This document shows, piece by piece, positions 38,045-47,123 of a stretch of 64,000 nt of DNA (position 1 is its first letter; the number at the start of each line of letters is the position of its first letter). The translations under genes and the position numbers were made by a program. The notes under the pieces are model-generated. The model was not told where the DNA came from and ran no database searches. It saw nothing but the letters and a program-made list of their open reading frames with translations. The DNA is taken from NCBI RefSeq assembly GCF_001423085.1, contig NZ_LMNU01000001.1, positions 427,495 through 491,494 of the forward strand, in the 5' to 3' direction. This stretch comes from Methylobacterium sp. Leaf125 (lineage in GTDB: Bacteria > Pseudomonadota > Alphaproteobacteria > Rhizobiales > Beijerinckiaceae).

Positions 38045-38898
38045 TGGTGTGCTCCCGCACGCGCCGCTGGCAGACCCTGCAGCCCATGGCGTCCCTGTCC
38101 CTCCTGGCGCTGATCGTCGCCGGCCCGGTTCAGGCTCAGGTGTCCGAGGTGGCTCCTGAGTCCGAGGAACCGGCCGGAGTGCCGTCCCCGCGCCGGGTCG
38201 CCCCGAAGCCCAAGCCCAGATCTGAGCTCAAGCCTCGATCTGAGCCCAAGTCCAAGCCAAAACTTAAGGCCAGTCCCGAGCCCACACCTGCGGCGCAACC
38301 GGCGGCCGAGGCGCCCACGACCGTTCCCACCGCTCCGGAGCCTGCCCCCGTCGCCGCTCCGATGCCGGCCGCTAACCTGCCCGGCCTGACCGTACAGTGC
38401 GAGGTTCGGGCGGCGGTCTACGAGGGACCGAAGGACTTCGTGGTCTGGGTGACCCGCACGGGGGCGGTCGTCGTCGAGAATCCGCTCCGCCCGCTCACGC
38501 CGGAGACGACCCGGGTCCTCGAGGTCGTCATCGCCGGCAAGGCCGCCACGGCGTACGGCCCCGACCTGTTCGCCCTGCGGCGCGGCGGCAGCCCGGCGGC
38601 TCTGGGGGCCCTGCTCGGCGCCCCGGTCCGCTGGGATCCCGCGCCGGCGCCCCTGCCCGACACGCTCAACATCGTCTCGGACGCCGGAAAGAGCTTGGCG
38701 CAACTCGGGTTTCGGGAGTGCGGGGAAGCCCCTGCCGTGAAGAGCGCGCCGGTGTCCGCCGGGACCGAGGCGGCCAAGCCGGGCAAGGCCGCGGCGAAGC
38801 CGAAGGCCCGTCCGAAGGTGACCAAGGAGTCGGGAAGCGGATCATCGGGCGCCAAGGCGCCTCCCGGCCTCAGCCTGCCGCAGGGGGCCATCGAGTGA
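38044..38898 (+). CDS. exported Pro/Lys-rich protein, unknown function
   Basis: 284 residues. Signal peptide about 10-32 (LQPMASLSLLALIVAGPVQA). Residues 45-115 are a Lys/Pro/Ser/Glu repeat region with steps such as KPRSELKPRSEPKSKPKLK, encoded partly by an 18-bp direct repeat at 38212. A compact domain (about 118-235) follows, starting at LPGLTVQCEVRAAVYEGPKD with a Cys near each end (VQCEV and FRECGE). The tail is again Lys/Ala/Ser-rich. The start overlaps the preceding stop by one base. I do not recognise the central domain; it could bind envelope material through its basic regions. Confidence 0.65.
   Translation: MVCSRTRRWQTLQPMASLSLLALIVAGPVQAQVSEVAPESEEPAGVPSPRRVAPKPKPRSELKPRSEPKSKPKLKASPEPTPAAQPAAEAPTTVPTAPEPAPVAAPMPAANLPGLTVQCEVRAAVYEGPKDFVVWVTRTGAVVVENPLRPLTPETTRVLEVVIAGKAATAYGPDLFALRRGGSPAALGALLGAPVRWDPAPAPLPDTLNIVSDAGKSLAQLGFRECGEAPAVKSAPVSAGTEAAKPGKAAAKPKARPKVTKESGSGSSGAKAPPGLSLPQGAIE
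38212..38247. repeat. 18-bp direct repeat inside the exported protein gene
   Basis: Two copies, AAGCCCAGATCTGAGCTC and AAGCCTCGATCTGAGCCC, 38212-38229 and 38230-38247, in frame; they encode KPRSEL and KPRSEP. Confidence 0.75.
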
Positions 38899-38920
38899 CG
38901 CCATCTGCAGGAGTGCGCCC

Positions 38921-39370
38921 ATGAGTGCCGGATCCCAGGGACCGACCGCCGCCGAAGTGATCGCCCGCCTCGGCCTCGCGCCGCACCCGGAAGGCGGCCA
39001 TTACCGCGAGACCTTCCGGGACCCCCGCAGCATCGACGGGCGCTCGGTGGGCAGCGCGATCTACTACCTCCTCGATCTCGGGGAGGTCTCCGAGTGGCAC
39101 CGGGTGGATGCGGCCGAGATCTGGCACTGGCACGCGGGCGCCCCCCTCGTCCTGACGATGAGCCCCAATGGTCACGATGCCAGTGCGGCCTATCTCGGTC
39201 CCGACCTCGCGCGGGGGCAGCAGCCGCAGATCGTCGTCCCGGCCGGGCATTGGCAGACGGCCACCAGTCTCGGCGCCTGGACGCTGGTGGGCTGCACGGT
39301 CTCACCGGCCTTCGAATTCGCCGGCTTCGAGATGGCGCCGCCGGACTGGCGCCCGATGCCCAGATCCTGA
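38921..39370 (+). CDS. cupin superfamily protein, DUF985 type
   Basis: 149 residues, a single cupin. It begins AAEVIARLGLAPHPEGGHYRETF, the hallmark of PF06172/DUF985, then SAIYYLLDLGEVSEWHRVDAAEIWHWHAGAPL with the first cupin metal-ligand motif (H-x-H and Glu) and VVPAGHWQTATSLGAWTLVGCTVSPAFEFAGF with the second. Structures of this family show a jelly-roll that may bind metal and small molecules; no reaction is established. It lies 22 bp after the exported Pro/Lys-rich gene, possibly in the same transcript. Confidence 0.88.
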   Translation: MSAGSQGPTAAEVIARLGLAPHPEGGHYRETFRDPRSIDGRSVGSAIYYLLDLGEVSEWHRVDAAEIWHWHAGAPLVLTMSPNGHDASAAYLGPDLARGQQPQIVVPAGHWQTATSLGAWTLVGCTVSPAFEFAGFEMAPPDWRPMPRS

Positions 39371-39408
39371 TGTCTGGTCCGTGAGGGTTCGGACGCGATG
39401 CGCGGGCG

Positions 39409-40278
39409 CTAGGACGCCCCGGCGCGGGATGCCCGCACCGCAACCCCGGCGCCGAGGACGATGAGAAGGCAGGCGAGCGCCAGGGCCGGACTCGGCTCGG
39501 CATAGCCGGCCAGCACCAGGGTCAGGGTCGACAGGATCGGGGCCGCGTAGGCCGCGACCCCGAGAAGGCGCAGGTCGCCCCGCTTCACGCCGATGTCCCA
39601 GAGATAGAACGCGGCGCCCACCGGCCCCAGGCCGAGCGCGACGACTGCCCCCCACTGCCCCGCGCCCGCCGGCCACAGCGTCGTCTCGAAGGCGCGGTGG
39701 CAGGCGAGGCTGAGGGCGGCGGTGGCGAGGCAGAAGCCCGCCACCGCATCGGTCGGCACCGCGCCGACCCGGGACGAGAGCACGGAATAGCCCGACCAGA
39801 CGAAGGCGGCCGCCAGGGCCGCCAGGTAGCCGGGCAGGGCTCCGGCGGCGAAGTCGATCCGGCCGCGGCCGGCGAACAGCACCACGACGCCGGCGAGCCC
39901 GAGGGCAGCCCCGCCGAGATGGCCGGCGCGCAGGCCCGCCGCTCCGGGAAGCCGGGCCGACAGCAGCACGATGAGGAGTGGCCAGAGATAATTGAGCAGG
40001 CCCGCCTCCGCCGGAGGGGCGAGGCGCAGGGCTGCGAAGTACAGGGCGTGATATCCGAACAGTCCGCCGACGCCGAGGAGCCAGACCGGCCAGGGCTGGC
40101 GCAGGGCCCGGATACCCGCGGGGCGTACGATCCAGCTGGCGCAGCCGACGAGCCCGCCGAGCGCGAAGGTCATCGCGGCGAGCTGGAACGGTGGTACCGC
40201 CCCCGACAGGGCCGTGAGCAGGGCGAGCAGCGACCAGAGCAGGATGGCGCCGAAGCCGAGCAGGGTCGCGGAGGGCAT
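39409..40278 (-). CDS. EamA/DMT-family exporter
   Basis: 289 residues with about ten transmembrane helices, in two EamA repeats (about 5-130 and 145-285). First-repeat features are [24 protein letters not shown], then [30 protein letters not shown], close to the YddG/RarD type that exports aromatic amino acids. The substrate is not decided by sequence. It is convergent with the cupin gene. Confidence 0.88.
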   Translation of the reverse strand: MPSATLLGFGAILLWSLLALLTALSGAVPPFQLAAMTFALGGLVGCASWIVRPAGIRALRQPWPVWLLGVGGLFGYHALYFAALRLAPPAEAGLLNYLWPLLIVLLSARLPGAAGLRAGHLGGAALGLAGVVVLFAGRGRIDFAAGALPGYLAALAAAFVWSGYSVLSSRVGAVPTDAVAGFCLATAALSLACHRAFETTLWPAGAGQWGAVVALGLGPVGAAFYLWDIGVKRGDLRLLGVAAYAAPILSTLTLVLAGYAEPSPALALACLLIVLGAGVAVRASRAGAS

Positions 40279-40430
40279 GGGAAACCGGAGGTCCGAGGCG
40301 GGAGGCGCCGCTGTCCCATGCCGGGGCCGCCCCGGGCAAGGCGAAGATGGTCCGGGGACGCTGCCTTCATCGACGGGTCACGGGCAGGCTCTACCTCCGT
40401 GGAGGCGGCGATCGGCGCGGAGGCGGAGCT

Positions 40431-41687
40431 ATGGGCACGGCATCTCTTGGATCGGGTTGGGCCCGGGGCACGCGGGTCGTGGGGATAGCCCTCGTCCTCG
40501 CCGCAGGCCCGGCAGGCGCCGGGGAACGGGCTCAGCTTGGGCCGCGACCCTTCTACCTCGTGGACAGCATGAAGCCCGGCCCCCTGAAGGAGCGCCTGCA
40601 GGCCTGCGGGGCGGACAGGCCCTACACCGCCCGCCGCTTCTCGATCTCGCACCGGGGCGCGCCGCTGCAGTTTCCCGAGCACACGCGGGAGGGGGTGCTG
40701 GCGGCCGCCCGCATGGGCGCCGGCGTGATCGAGTGCGATGTCGCCTTCACGCGGGACCGGCAGCTGGTCTGCCGGCACGCGCAGTGCGACCTGCACGCCA
40801 CCACCGACATCCTCGCCCGCCCGGACCTGGCGGCCAAGTGCAGCCAAGACTTCCAGCCCGCCGATCCGGCCACCGGGCGCAAGGCCTCGGCCCGCTGCTG
40901 CACCAGCGACCTGACCCTGGCCGAGTTCATGAGCCTCAACGGCAAGATGGACGCGAGCGACCCCCAGGCCACGACCCGGGAAGCCTACGCGCATGCGACT
41001 CCGCGCTGGCGCACCGATCTCTACGCCACCACCGGCACGCTGATGACCCATGACGCGTACATCGCCCTGGTCAAAACTCTGGGACGCCGCTTCACCCCCG
41101 AGCTGAAAGCCCCCGAAGTGCCGATGCCCTTCCAGGGCTACAGCCAGGACCAGTATACCCAGGCGATGATCGAGGCCTACAAGCGGGCGGGCATCCCGGC
41201 CTCCGAGGTCCGTCCGCAGAGCTTCCAGCTTCGGGACATCCTGTACTGGCTGAAGGCGGAGCCCGAATTCGGGCGGCAGGCCCTGTGGCTCGACAACCGC
41301 GACGAGACCGATCCGGGCTTCGATCCCGAGAAACCGGAGAGCTGGAAGCCCGGCATGGCGGAGCTGGCTGCCCTGGGCCTGCGCACCCTGGCGCCGCCCC
41401 TCTGGATGCTGGTCCGCGTCGGGCCGAACGGGACGATCGTACCCTCGGCTTACGCGCGCGCGGCGCGGTCCGCCGGCCTCGACCTGATCACCTGGTCGCT
41501 CGAGCGCTCGGGGCCGCTGAAGGATGGGGGAGGGTACTACTACAAATCGATCCGTCCGCTGATCGACCGGGACGGGGACACCTTCGCGCTCCTCGACGTG
41601 CTGTACCGCGACGTCGGGGTGAAGGGGGTCTTCTCGGACTGGCCGGCGACGGCGACGTTCTATGCCAATTGCATGGACATCGAGTGA
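40431..41687 (+). CDS. secreted glycerophosphodiester phosphodiesterase
   Basis: 418 residues. Signal peptide about 12-30 ([16 protein letters not shown]). The GDPD TIM barrel shows [13 protein letters not shown] with the catalytic His, [21 protein letters not shown] with the acidic ligands and second His, then [10 protein letters not shown] and [11 protein letters not shown]. It hydrolyses glycerophosphodiesters to glycerol-3-phosphate and an alcohol, here outside the cytoplasm. The start is placed at 40431, with GGCGGAGCT just before it and a good signal peptide; the frame extends upstream. A strong hairpin separates it from phaB. Confidence 0.9.
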   Translation: MGTASLGSGWARGTRVVGIALVLAAGPAGAGERAQLGPRPFYLVDSMKPGPLKERLQACGADRPYTARRFSISHRGAPLQFPEHTREGVLAAARMGAGVIECDVAFTRDRQLVCRHAQCDLHATTDILARPDLAAKCSQDFQPADPATGRKASARCCTSDLTLAEFMSLNGKMDASDPQATTREAYAHATPRWRTDLYATTGTLMTHDAYIALVKTLGRRFTPELKAPEVPMPFQGYSQDQYTQAMIEAYKRAGIPASEVRPQSFQLRDILYWLKAEPEFGRQALWLDNRDETDPGFDPEKPESWKPGMAELAALGLRTLAPPLWMLVRVGPNGTIVPSAYARAARSAGLDLITWSLERSGPLKDGGGYYYKSIRPLIDRDGDTFALLDVLYRDVGVKGVFSDWPATATFYANCMDIE

Positions 41688-41690
41688 GGG

Positions 41691-41717
41691 GCGCGGCTCC
41701 CGCGAAGGGAGCCGCGC
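41691..41717. terminator. bidirectional terminator between the GDPD gene and phaB
   Basis: Perfect 11-bp stem GCGCGGCTCCC / GGGAGCCGCGC with a GCGAA loop, filling most of the 36-bp gap between convergent stops at 41687 and 41724. Confidence 0.85.
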
Positions 41718-41723
41718 GAACGA

Positions 41724-42455
41724 CTATCCGGCGATGTACTGGGCGCCGTTGATGGTCAGGGTCGAGCCGGTGATGAAGCCGGAATCGTCGGCGGCGAGGT
41801 ACTCCACCGCGCGGGCGATCTCCTCGGCCTCGCCGAGGCGGCCCACCGGGATCGTCGAGATGATCTTGTTGCGCACGTCCTCCGGCACCGCCATGACCAT
41901 GTCGGTGGCGATGTAGCCCGGCGCGATCACGTTGACGGTGATGCCCTTCGAGGCGCTTTCCTGGGCCAGGGCCTTGGCGAAGCCGATCACGCCGGCCTTG
42001 GCGGCCGAGTAGTTGGCCTGGCCGATCTGGCCCTTCTGTCCGTTGATCGAGGAAATCAGGATGATGCGACCAAAGCCCCGGTTGCGCATGCCCTCGATCA
42101 CCGGGCGGGTCACCGTGAAGGCGGAGTCGAGGTTGGTCTTGATGACCGCCTGCCACTTCTCGAAGGTCATCTTGTGGAACAGGCCGTCACGGGTGATGCC
42201 GGCATTGTTGACCAGGATGTCGACCGGGCCGACCTCGGCCTCGACCGCCTTGATGCCGGCCTCGCAGGCCGCGTAGTCGCCGACGTCGAACTTGAAGACC
42301 GGAATGCCGGTCTCGTTCTTGAAGGCGTTGGCCGCCTCGTCGTTGCCGCCGTAATTGGCCGCGACCTTGTAGCCCTTGGCCTTCAGGCCCTTCGAGATGG
42401 CGGCGCCGATGCCGCGGGTACCGCCGGTGACGAGTGCGACGCGTTCCTGAGCCAT
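41724..42455 (-). CDS. phaB: acetoacetyl-CoA reductase (NADPH)
   Basis: 243 residues, a classical short-chain dehydrogenase: cofactor loop VTGGTRGIGAAI, LVNNAGITRDG, catalytic Ser in ISSINGQKGQIGQ and YxxxK in NYSAAKAG, and the family-specific end ITGSTLTINGAQYIAG. It reduces acetoacetyl-CoA to (R)-3-hydroxybutyryl-CoA for polyhydroxybutyrate synthesis. GGAGG lies 5-6 nt before the chosen ATG. It is downstream of phaA on the same strand, separated by 134 bp that contain two hairpins. Confidence 0.97.
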   Translation of the reverse strand: MAQERVALVTGGTRGIGAAISKGLKAKGYKVAANYGGNDEAANAFKNETGIPVFKFDVGDYAACEAGIKAVEAEVGPVDILVNNAGITRDGLFHKMTFEKWQAVIKTNLDSAFTVTRPVIEGMRNRGFGRIILISSINGQKGQIGQANYSAAKAGVIGFAKALAQESASKGITVNVIAPGYIATDMVMAVPEDVRNKIISTIPVGRLGEAEEIARAVEYLAADDSGFITGSTLTINGAQYIAG

Positions 42456-42495
42456 GGTTTCCTCCGAAAGCTGGTTTCTTGTGATTATGTTTGGC

Positions 42496-42535
42496 CGGTC
42501 GCGCTTTAGCGGAGGGTCCACGTCGAGCGCGACCG
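42496..42535 (-). other. intercistronic hairpin between phaA and phaB (long loop)
   Basis: Arms CGGTCGCGCT (42496-42505) and AGCGCGACCG (42526-42535) are perfectly complementary, with a 20-nt loop. Located between the phaB ribosome site and the second hairpin; may act in processing or attenuation. Confidence 0.55.
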
Positions 42536-42546
42536 ATTTAAATTTG

Positions 42547-42575
42547 CGGCGCCGTCAAGAATTCATGCGGCGCCG
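42547..42575 (-). other. second hairpin after phaA
   Basis: Two copies of the self-complementary CGGCGCCG (42547-42554, 42568-42575), 13 nt apart, 14 nt beyond the phaA stop. Possible partial terminator or processing stem. Confidence 0.5.
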
Positions 42576-42589
42576 GTCGGAGCGCGGGC

Positions 42590-43771
42590 TCAGACGCGCT
42601 CGACGCAGAGGGCGACGCCCATGCCGCCGCCGATGCAGAGGGTGGCGAGGCCGCGCTTGGCGTCCCGGCGCTTCAGCTCGTGCAGCAGGGTGACGAGGAC
42701 GCGGGCACCGGAGGCTCCGATCGGGTGGCCGATGGCGATGGCGCCGCCATTGACGTTCACCTTGTCGGTGTCCCAGCCCATGTCCTTGTTCACGGCGAGC
42801 GCCTGGGCGGCGAAGGCCTCGTTGGCCTCGATCAGGTCGAGGTCGGAGGCCTTCCAGCCGGCCTTGTCCAGGGCCTTGCGCGAGGCCGGGATCGGGCCGG
42901 TGCCCATCACCTTCGGGTCGACGCCGGCCGTGGCCCAGGAGACGATCCGGGCCAGGGGCTTGATGCCCCGGCGTTCGGCCTCGGAGGCCGACATCAGCAC
43001 GATGGCGGCCGCGCCGTCGTTGAGCCCCGAGGCGTTGGCGGCGGTGACGGTACCGTCCTTGGTGAAGGCCGGCTTGAGCTTCGCCATGGCCTCGACGGTC
43101 GCGCCGTCGCGGATGTACTCGTCGGTGTCGACCACGACGTCGCCCTTGCGGCCCGGCACGGTGACGGGGGCGATCTCCTCCTTGAAGCGCCCCTCCTTGC
43201 GGGCGGCTTCGGCCTTGTTCTGCGAGGCGGTGGCGAACTGGTCCTGCTGCTCGCGGGTCAGCTGGAAGGCCTGCGCCACGTTCTCGGCCGTCTGGCCCAT
43301 GTGGTAGCCGTTGAAGGCGTCCCAGAGGCCGTCCTTGATCATGGTGTCGACGAGCTTGACGTCGCCCATCTTCTGGCCGCCGCGCAGGTACTGCGCGTGC
43401 GGGGAGAGCGACATCGATTCCTGGCCGCCAGCCACGATCACGGTGGCGTCGCCGTTGGCGATCTGCTGCATGCCGATGGCGACCGTGCGCAGGCCCGAGC
43501 CACAGACCTGATTGACACCCCAGGCGGTGGCCTTCTCGGGGATGCCGGCCTTGATGGCGGCCTGGCGGGCGGGGTTCTGACCGGCGCCGGCGGTGAGCAC
43601 CTGGCCGAAGATCACCTCGTCCACGTCGTCGGCCGGGACGCCGGCGCGCTCGAGGGCGGCCTTGATCGCCACGGCGCCGAGGTCGTGCGCGGGGACGGTG
43701 TTGAAGACGCCGCCGAACGAGCCCACCGCGGTGCGCGCCGCGCCGACGATGACGATTTCTTCTGCTGCCAT
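42590..43771 (-). CDS. phaA: acetyl-CoA acetyltransferase (beta-ketothiolase)
   Basis: 393 residues, the biosynthetic thiolase size. N-terminal [15 protein letters not shown], acylated nucleophile in [37 protein letters not shown] with catalytic His, and the second catalytic Cys in [12 protein letters not shown]. It condenses two acetyl-CoA to acetoacetyl-CoA, the first step to polyhydroxybutyrate; in methylotrophs it also feeds the ethylmalonyl-CoA pathway. ATG 43771 follows GAGGAG; the frame continues upstream without homology. phaR is divergent from it. Confidence 0.97.
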   Translation of the reverse strand: MAAEEIVIVGAARTAVGSFGGVFNTVPAHDLGAVAIKAALERAGVPADDVDEVIFGQVLTAGAGQNPARQAAIKAGIPEKATAWGVNQVCGSGLRTVAIGMQQIANGDATVIVAGGQESMSLSPHAQYLRGGQKMGDVKLVDTMIKDGLWDAFNGYHMGQTAENVAQAFQLTREQQDQFATASQNKAEAARKEGRFKEEIAPVTVPGRKGDVVVDTDEYIRDGATVEAMAKLKPAFTKDGTVTAANASGLNDGAAAIVLMSASEAERRGIKPLARIVSWATAGVDPKVMGTGPIPASRKALDKAGWKASDLDLIEANEAFAAQALAVNKDMGWDTDKVNVNGGAIAIGHPIGASGARVLVTLLHELKRRDAKRGLATLCIGGGMGVALCVERV

Positions 43772-44088
43772 GGTGACGTTCTCCTCATCCCGGCGGGCGC
43801 TCCCTTGACGCTCTGAATGCAATCGAGCGTGGGCGCCTTTGTGCCGTTCTCTCGGATGAAAGCCGTCGACCCTGCGAAGTCAAGGCATCCGAAGGTTGTT
43901 TGCAGCTCCGCCCGTGACAGGAAACGCTTCGTTGCGTGGTATTCCGCGGGATGGGCGATAAATTGCTGTTTTCGTCGGCACGGGAACGTCTTAAGGTGCA
44001 CTTGTGCGGCGCGGGATCGAGCAGCGGTCCTCGGCGCCGCCGTAAGAAGATCGCGCGGCTACGAACGCGCCGGGAGAGGCCCCCAGAA
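43772..44088. other. 317-bp divergent intergenic region, phaA and phaR
   Basis: No gene supported. It carries the promoters of both directions and several TGC-containing words (TTTGCAGC, ATTGCTG, GTGCACTTGTGC) of the type PhaR-like proteins bind; exact sites are not resolved. Confidence 0.5.
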
Positions 44089-44712
44089 ATGGCGGATAAC
44101 GGTAAGTCCACCCACACCGTCATCAAGAAATACGCTAACCGGCGCCTCTATCACACCGGGACGTCGACCTACGTCACCCTCGAGGACTTGGCGACGATGG
44201 TGCAGAACGGCGAGGACTTCCTCGTCTACGATGCACGCTCGGGCGACGACATCACCCGGTCGGTGCTGACGCAGATCATCTTCGAGCAGGAGAACAAGGC
44301 CGGCGAGGACAACCTGCTGCCGGTGGCCTTCCTGCGGCAGTTGATCCGCTTCTACGGCGACAGCATGCGCACCATGGTTCCGAGCTTCCTGGAATTCTCC
44401 ATGGCGAATTTCGCCCGGGACCAGGAGGGTTTGCGCGAGAAGATGGCGCAGAGCTTCGCGCCCACCGCGTTCCAGAGTGCGATGGAGGAGCAGGTCCGGG
44501 CGAATATGAGCTTCTTCGGCGACGCAATGAAGATGTTCACCACCTTCGGCACCGGCCCGCTCTCCGGCATGGGCGCCCATCCCTCCTCGGCAGGCAAGTC
44601 CGCGGGCGTTCCCGCCCCGACCCAGCACGGCTCGGCCGGGAACGACCTCGACGACCTCAAACGCCAGATGGCCGAGATGCAGTCCCGTCTCGAGGACCTC
44701 GCCAAGAAGTGA
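44089..44712 (+). CDS. phaR: polyhydroxyalkanoate synthesis regulator PhaR
   Basis: 207 residues. The N-terminal PHB/PHA accumulation regulator DNA-binding domain (about 8-70) has VIKKYANRRLYHTGTSTYVTLED and DARSGDDITRSVLTQIIFEQE; the PHB_acc region (about 75-115) follows with LPVAFLRQLIRFYGDSM. The C-terminal part contains a Gly/Ala/Pro-rich linker and a short coiled coil (LDDLKRQMAEMQSRLEDLAK). PhaR represses phasin and other genes and is released on binding nascent PHB, so it would control the neighbouring phaA/phaB and granule proteins. ATG 44089 begins the conserved domain. Confidence 0.95.
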   Translation: MADNGKSTHTVIKKYANRRLYHTGTSTYVTLEDLATMVQNGEDFLVYDARSGDDITRSVLTQIIFEQENKAGEDNLLPVAFLRQLIRFYGDSMRTMVPSFLEFSMANFARDQEGLREKMAQSFAPTAFQSAMEEQVRANMSFFGDAMKMFTTFGTGPLSGMGAHPSSAGKSAGVPAPTQHGSAGNDLDDLKRQMAEMQSRLEDLAKK

Positions 44713-44713
44713 G

Positions 44714-44745
44714 CGCGGGCCGCAGGAGTCGCGGGTCGCAGGAAT
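44714..44745. repeat. 16-bp tandem duplication after phaR
   Basis: CGCGGGCCGCAGGAGT followed by CGCGGGTCGCAGGAAT, immediately after the phaR stop. Confidence 0.65.
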
Positions 44746-44799
44746 CGTCCGAGACCCTCAACCGGTAACCTTGCTGCGCGGCAGGCGCCGGATCAAAGG

Positions 44800-44814
44800 T
44801 TGACGAACCGTTAA
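44800..44814. promoter_or_regulatory. candidate CtrA-type site upstream of the 82-residue gene
   Basis: TTGA-N7-TTAA, one mismatch from the CtrA consensus TTAA-N7-TTAA, 52 bp before the ATG at 44866. Motif-level evidence only. Confidence 0.35.
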
Positions 44815-44865
44815 CGCGGGCCAATTCTGTTCCCACGGGCCATGCGGGCCCGGGGAGCGAGGGCC

Positions 44866-45114
44866 ATGGCGCGTACCGAGACGGCGCGGGACGACCTGGC
44901 AGGCGCGCTGCCCGAATCGGACTCCCTCCCGCGTCGTGACCTCGTGGTGATCTCCGGCGGCGCGGCGCCCGGGTTTCGACCGATCCCGGCTCGTCCCCTG
45001 TCGGGCTTCTTGGCCCAGCTCATCGTCAGCGTCGAGCCGACCCTGAGGCCGTCCCGCCTCGAGCGCACACGCTCGGCCGCCGCGCGCTACGCAGAGGCGG
45101 CGCGCCGCGCCTGA
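44866..45114 (+). CDS. conserved small basic protein, unknown
   Basis: 82 residues with segments DLVVISGGAAPGFRPIPARP and LSGFLAQLIVSVEPTLRPSR, ending in an Arg/Ala-rich helix (RSAAARYAEAARRA). I recall short proteins with the FLAQLI...ARY pattern in Rhizobiales, always of unknown role. The start follows GGGGAGCGAGGG. Convergent with rpmF. It has a candidate CtrA-type site upstream. Confidence 0.6.
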   Translation: MARTETARDDLAGALPESDSLPRRDLVVISGGAAPGFRPIPARPLSGFLAQLIVSVEPTLRPSRLERTRSAAARYAEAARRA

Positions 45115-45155
45115 CAGACCCTGACGTCGCCCCCGGCGGTAGGGATCGGCCAACG

Positions 45156-45186
45156 AAAAAAAGCCGGGCCCTTGCGGGGCCACGGC
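45156..45186 (-). terminator. Rho-independent terminator of rpmF
   Basis: On the minus strand, a GC-rich stem (GCCGTGGCCCC / GGGCCCGGC, one bulge) with a GCAA loop is followed directly by seven T. It is the only hairpin in the window with a true U tract. Confidence 0.85.
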
Positions 45187-45244
45187 TCGGGAATCTCGGA
45201 TCTGCGGTGCAGTCCGGGGCAGCCGTACGGCGCCCCCGCGAGGC

Positions 45245-45433
45245 TCAAGCCTCGGTCGACTTCACCTTGAGGACCTGGCGGCCCCGGTACATGCCGGTCT
45301 TGAGATCGATGTGGTGGGGACGACGCAGCTCGCCCGAATCCTTGTCGGTGACGTAGGTCGGGGCCTTGAGGGCGTCGGCGGAGCGGCGCATGCCGCGACG
45401 CGAGGGAGAGGTCTTTCGCTTCGGAACGGCCAT
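45245..45433 (-). CDS. rpmF: 50S ribosomal protein L32
   Basis: 62 residues. [20 protein letters not shown] is the standard L32 N-terminus, followed by the conserved core CELRRPHH-like segment, here [21 protein letters not shown]. The zinc-binding Cys residues found in some L32 proteins are absent, as in the C-minus form. A small component of the large ribosomal subunit. It has its own U-tract terminator downstream. Confidence 0.97.
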   Translation of the reverse strand: MAVPKRKTSPSRRGMRRSADALKAPTYVTDKDSGELRRPHHIDLKTGMYRGRQVLKVKSTEA

Positions 45434-45845
45434 CGGAAGAGTCCTGTTACGGCAAAAAAGGCACCGTGGGCGCGACTTCCAGGGGAAGGCCGCCTCGGTA
45501 CCGTGGTCAAACGGAGATTCGCTGGCGGCTCTATAACGCCACCCGCAGGTTCTGGCTAGAGTGTCCCGCGCAGGAGGCCGGAACAGACGGTGCCGCCAGG
45601 TGCGGCGCGGATCGGACCGCCACGCGGCGAAGGTCCCTGCGGAGGATTTCCTCCACCGCCGCGCTGGAAAGACCTCCGCTCTGAACCCGCAGAGGATTCG
45701 CCCGCGTGATACGCCGAAGATCCCGGCGAAGATCCTGGCACGGAAACGTGCGAGGACTTTAATCTGCGGTTCAAGTTGGAGCTTCTACTCAGGGGACAGG
45801 CTCGCTGCCGCATCGCGCGGAGGGCGATGCTTTCGGGAGACATCC
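45434..45845. other. 412-bp divergent intergenic region, rpmF and ComEA-like gene
   Basis: No gene supported. It holds the rpmF leader on one side (with an A/T run near 45460) and an AT-richer 90 bp before the ComEA-like gene. No repeat or hairpin stands out. Confidence 0.5.
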
Positions 45846-46208
45846 ATGTCCTCATCCCTGCTGCGTACCCTCGCCGTTCTGACCTGCCTCACCGCGGGGC
45901 CCGCCCTGGCCCAGGCGCCGAGCCCGGCCACCCCCATGCCCACGACGGCTCCCAAGACCGTGGCGCCCACCGCGCCTGCGGCGCCCAAGGTGCCGACGGT
46001 CGAGCCGACCGCGAAGACGACCCTGGTCGACATCAATAGCGCCACCGCTGCCGAGCTCGACGCGCTGCCGGGCATCGGCGCCGCCCGCTCCGCCGCGATC
46101 ATCAAGGGGCGCCCCTATCGTGGCAAGGACGAGCTTCTGTCCAAGAAGATCATCCCCCAGAACGCCTATGACGGCATCAAGGACAAGGTCATCGCGAAGC
46201 AGAAATGA
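45846..46208 (+). CDS. ComEA-like secreted helix-hairpin-helix protein
   Basis: 120 residues. Signal peptide [17 protein letters not shown], then an Ala/Pro/Thr-rich linker (about 25-58), and a helix-hairpin-helix DNA-binding domain (about 62-118) reading [40 protein letters not shown] and [14 protein letters not shown]. This is the ComEA fold that binds DNA non-specifically in the periplasm for uptake or repair. No other competence genes are adjacent. GGGAG lies 6 nt before the ATG. Confidence 0.88.
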   Translation: MSSSLLRTLAVLTCLTAGPALAQAPSPATPMPTTAPKTVAPTAPAAPKVPTVEPTAKTTLVDINSATAAELDALPGIGAARSAAIIKGRPYRGKDELLSKKIIPQNAYDGIKDKVIAKQK

Positions 46209-46374
46209 GGCTGGTCAAACAGACCCAGGGCCTGATGCGGCGCGCGGGGTGCTCCCGCGCGCCGCGCAGTCCGCCACCCTTGCGGGGGTCGGGGCCCGAT
46301 GATAGGCGCCGGGGATCACACGAGAAACGCCGTTCGTGGCCCGTCGTCGATCCCAGCGCGGAAATTCCCCGTCC

Positions 46375-47001
46375 ATGCCGCCGCATCCTGCCATTCGCCT
46401 GCATCGCGGCGACCTGCCTGCCGATTACGTCGCCGGCCCGGCCATTGCCATCGACACCGAGACCCTCGGGCTCAACCCGCATCGCGACCGGCTCTGCGTC
46501 GTACAGATCTCGCGCGGCGACGGCACGGCTGACGTGGTCCAGATCATCCCCGGCGGTCCGGCGCCCGAGACGCTGATGCGCGTGCTGGCCGATCCGGCCA
46601 CCCTGAAGATCTTCCACTTCGCACGCTTCGATCTCGCGGTGCTGTTCCGGGGCCTCGGGGTCATGCCGGCGCCGGTCTACTGCACCAAAGTGGCCTCGAA
46701 GCTGGCTCGCACCTATACCGACCGGCATGGGCTGAAGGACGTGGTCCGCGAACTCGTGGGCGTCGACCTGTCCAAGCAGCAGCAATCCTCGGATTGGGGC
46801 GCCGATACCCTGAGCCAGGCCCAGGTCGATTACGCCGCCTCCGACGTCCTCTACCTGCACGCCGCGCGCGCGCGCCTCGACGCGATGCTGGAGCGGGAGG
46901 GCCGCACGGATCTCGCGCGGAACTGCTTCGACTTCCTGCCGACCCGCGCCCGCCTCGATCTCGCCGGCTGGCCGGACACCGACATCTTCGCGCATACCTG
47001 A
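46375..47001 (+). CDS. ribonuclease D-like 3'-5' exonuclease
   Basis: 208 residues: only the DEDDy exonuclease domain, without the HRDC domain of full-length RNase D. Exo I IAIDTETLGLNP (Asp, Glu), Exo II FHFARFDLAVL (Asp) and Exo III YAASDVLYLHAA (Tyr, Asp) are complete. Such short versions are normal in alphaproteobacteria, likely trimming structured RNA 3' ends. Start at 46375 gives the expected length; a GTG 39 nt upstream is in frame. Confidence 0.9.
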   Translation: MPPHPAIRLHRGDLPADYVAGPAIAIDTETLGLNPHRDRLCVVQISRGDGTADVVQIIPGGPAPETLMRVLADPATLKIFHFARFDLAVLFRGLGVMPAPVYCTKVASKLARTYTDRHGLKDVVRELVGVDLSKQQQSSDWGADTLSQAQVDYAASDVLYLHAARARLDAMLEREGRTDLARNCFDFLPTRARLDLAGWPDTDIFAHT

Positions 47002-47123
47002 CGGCGGCCTCCGCCGCACAGGCGCCGTCGCGCCGACGTCCCTGCGCGCCCGTCTCCGTGCGCCGTCGCACATCCCCGCCCGCGCGCCTGCGCCATTCCG
47101 CCCTCGGGTGAACCGGAGGCTTG

